Shown in pieces: positions 63,500 through 64,000 of a stretch of DNA of 64,000 nt. Each line of letters opens with the position of its first letter. Position 1 is the stretch's first letter. Source of the DNA: Loripinus fragilis (lineage: Eukaryota > Mollusca > Bivalvia > Lucinida > Lucinidae); the NCBI GenBank assembly GCA_964019695.1, contig OZ026520.1:93190913-93254912 (forward strand). The letters are read 5' to 3'. The notes under the pieces were generated by a model, which was not told the origin of the DNA, searched no databases, and saw nothing but the letters and a program-made list of their open reading frames with translations. The translations under genes were made by a program, and so were the position numbers.

Positions 63500-63565
63500 A
63501 GAATAGTAAACAGGGAAGACCTGTATCAGACTGCTTCTTCAGAAGCAGTCTGATCTGGGTCTGCA
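63500..63565. repeat. Hairpin with gatctgggtctgcactgttt base
   Basis: gacctgtatcagactgcttc ttcagaagcagtctgatctg ggtc: stem of about 20 bp. Similar hairpins at 37953, 45428, 51659 and 57828. Confidence 0.75.
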
Positions 63566-63648
63566 CTGTTTGTTTAGGTTTTTTTGGCAGGAAACTAGTG
63601 TTGGAAATTTTAGAACATTTACCATATGTGACACTTTATCTATTTCAG

Positions 63649-63810
63649 TTACCCCACCACCCATATATAACTCACTACAGCACGGCCACTGGCCAGGTGA
63701 CCCTCTTCTGACAGGTTACACAGGAAGTGAGTCTGAGTATCGTAGCTCGGATCAGCCAACTCTATCCAGTGTGCAGCCTGATGTCACTCTACAAACTCCA
63801 GAATATAAAG
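63649..63810 (+). CDS. CELSR: CELSR exon 28: tail with PPxY and conserved HWPxD block
   Basis: Residues 1624-1677, phase 1 in, phase 1 out at aaa g|gtacag. It reads VTPPPIYNSLQHGHWPGDPL, then GYTGSESEYRSSDQPTLSS and TPEYK. HGHWPGDPLLTG-SESE aligns with vertebrate NHVPAGWPDESLAGSDSEE, confirming it as genuine tail. PPIY (63657-63668) is a second PPxY motif. If the donor is skipped, the frame runs 19 more codons to TAG at 63867-63869, with an aataaa just before, so a short terminal form is possible. Confidence 0.88.
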
Positions 63811-64000
63811 GTACAGCTAAATACGGCCCAGGAATGTTTGCTCATTTTCTACAGCAAAATAAACAATAGCATATTAACTCTGGGAAATTTTTCATGATTT
63901 TTTGTCGTCTGATGATTTTTCCTGAATCAACTTTTTTCAAAAATTTCTTTCAGGAATTCCATCAGAATGTCAAACAGTTTAGATCCAAATCAGGCCCGAC
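63811..64000 (+). other. Start of intron 28, or alternative 3' end
   Basis: Bases 63811-63866 are open in frame with exon 28 and end in TAG (63867-63869); aataaa occurs inside this stretch. From about 63895 to the window end is a TA4 element (partial), which argues that this is intron. Confidence 0.5.

Larger units (their letters stand above)
705..63810 (+). other. CELSR: CELSR/Flamingo gene, 3' portion (28 exons)
   Basis: Partial gene model joining 28 exons. Splicing them gives one open frame of 1,677 codons without a stop, and split codons agree at every junction. The protein reads EGF1-EGF2-EGF3-LamG1-EGF4-LamG2-EGF5-EGF6-laminin EGF-HormR-GAIN-GPS-7TM-tail, which is diagnostic of the CELSR/Flamingo family. 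Family members act at cell junctions by homophilic adhesion and organise planar polarity with Frizzled and Van Gogh. The cadherin repeats, signal peptide and promoter are missing because they lie upstream; the last exon ends in phase 1, so at least one more exon is expected. Which vertebrate paralogue is closest cannot be said; invertebrates usually have a single gene. Confidence 0.95.

Overview
The window holds most of one large, intron-rich animal gene on the + strand: the 3' two thirds of a CELSR/Flamingo (starry night) adhesion GPCR, a core planar-cell-polarity cadherin. I assembled 28 exons (about 5.0 kb of coding sequence, 1,677 codons) spread over 63 kb. Every exon has GT/AG borders, and reading phases match across every junction. 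The cadherin repeats must lie upstream of the window and the end of the cytoplasmic tail probably lies downstream. Residue numbers below count from the first codon of the first exon in the window.

Domain order is that of the CELSR family: region after the cadherins with EGF1 (exon 1), EGF2 (exon 2), EGF3 and start of LamG1 (exon 3), LamG1 (exons 4-6), EGF4 (exons 6-7), LamG2 (exons 8-10), EGF5, EGF6 and laminin-EGF (exons 11-12), hormone-receptor motif (exon 13), GAIN (exons 14-18), GPS with an intact H-L/T site (exon 19), seven transmembrane helices (exons 20-23), then a long cytoplasmic tail (exons 24-28) with a conserved acidic Ser/Asp block, two PPxY motifs and a Gln-rich PFQS/NPF repeat. 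No other protein-coding gene or true RNA gene could be supported.

The organism looks like a mollusc, most likely a bivalve. The basis is intron density, the diverged but complete CELSR, and introns packed with short interspersed repeats of the kind seen in bivalve genomes; this is an inference and I cannot name the species. The introns carry two tRNA-derived SINE families (here SINE-A and SINE-B) and more than a dozen families of short, non-coding, palindrome-centred elements (MITE or foldback-like; names HP1-HP10 and TA1-TA4 are mine). Several have TTAA at both ends and piggyBac-like termini. There are also a LINE 3' fragment, a possible solo LTR and several microsatellites.

The most unusual region is 34.9-37.1 kb around exon 9. 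A 71-bp-offset duplication copies the splice acceptor and first 32 bases of the exon. At the other end, a SINE inserted across the splice donor so that its 13-bp target-site duplication made a second, identical donor, and a third copy lies 0.5 kb on. A degenerate copy of part of exon 12 lies in the preceding intron. The hairpin elements show exchange of their palindromic cores, chimeric joins, and a base-of-stem motif shared between otherwise unrelated families.
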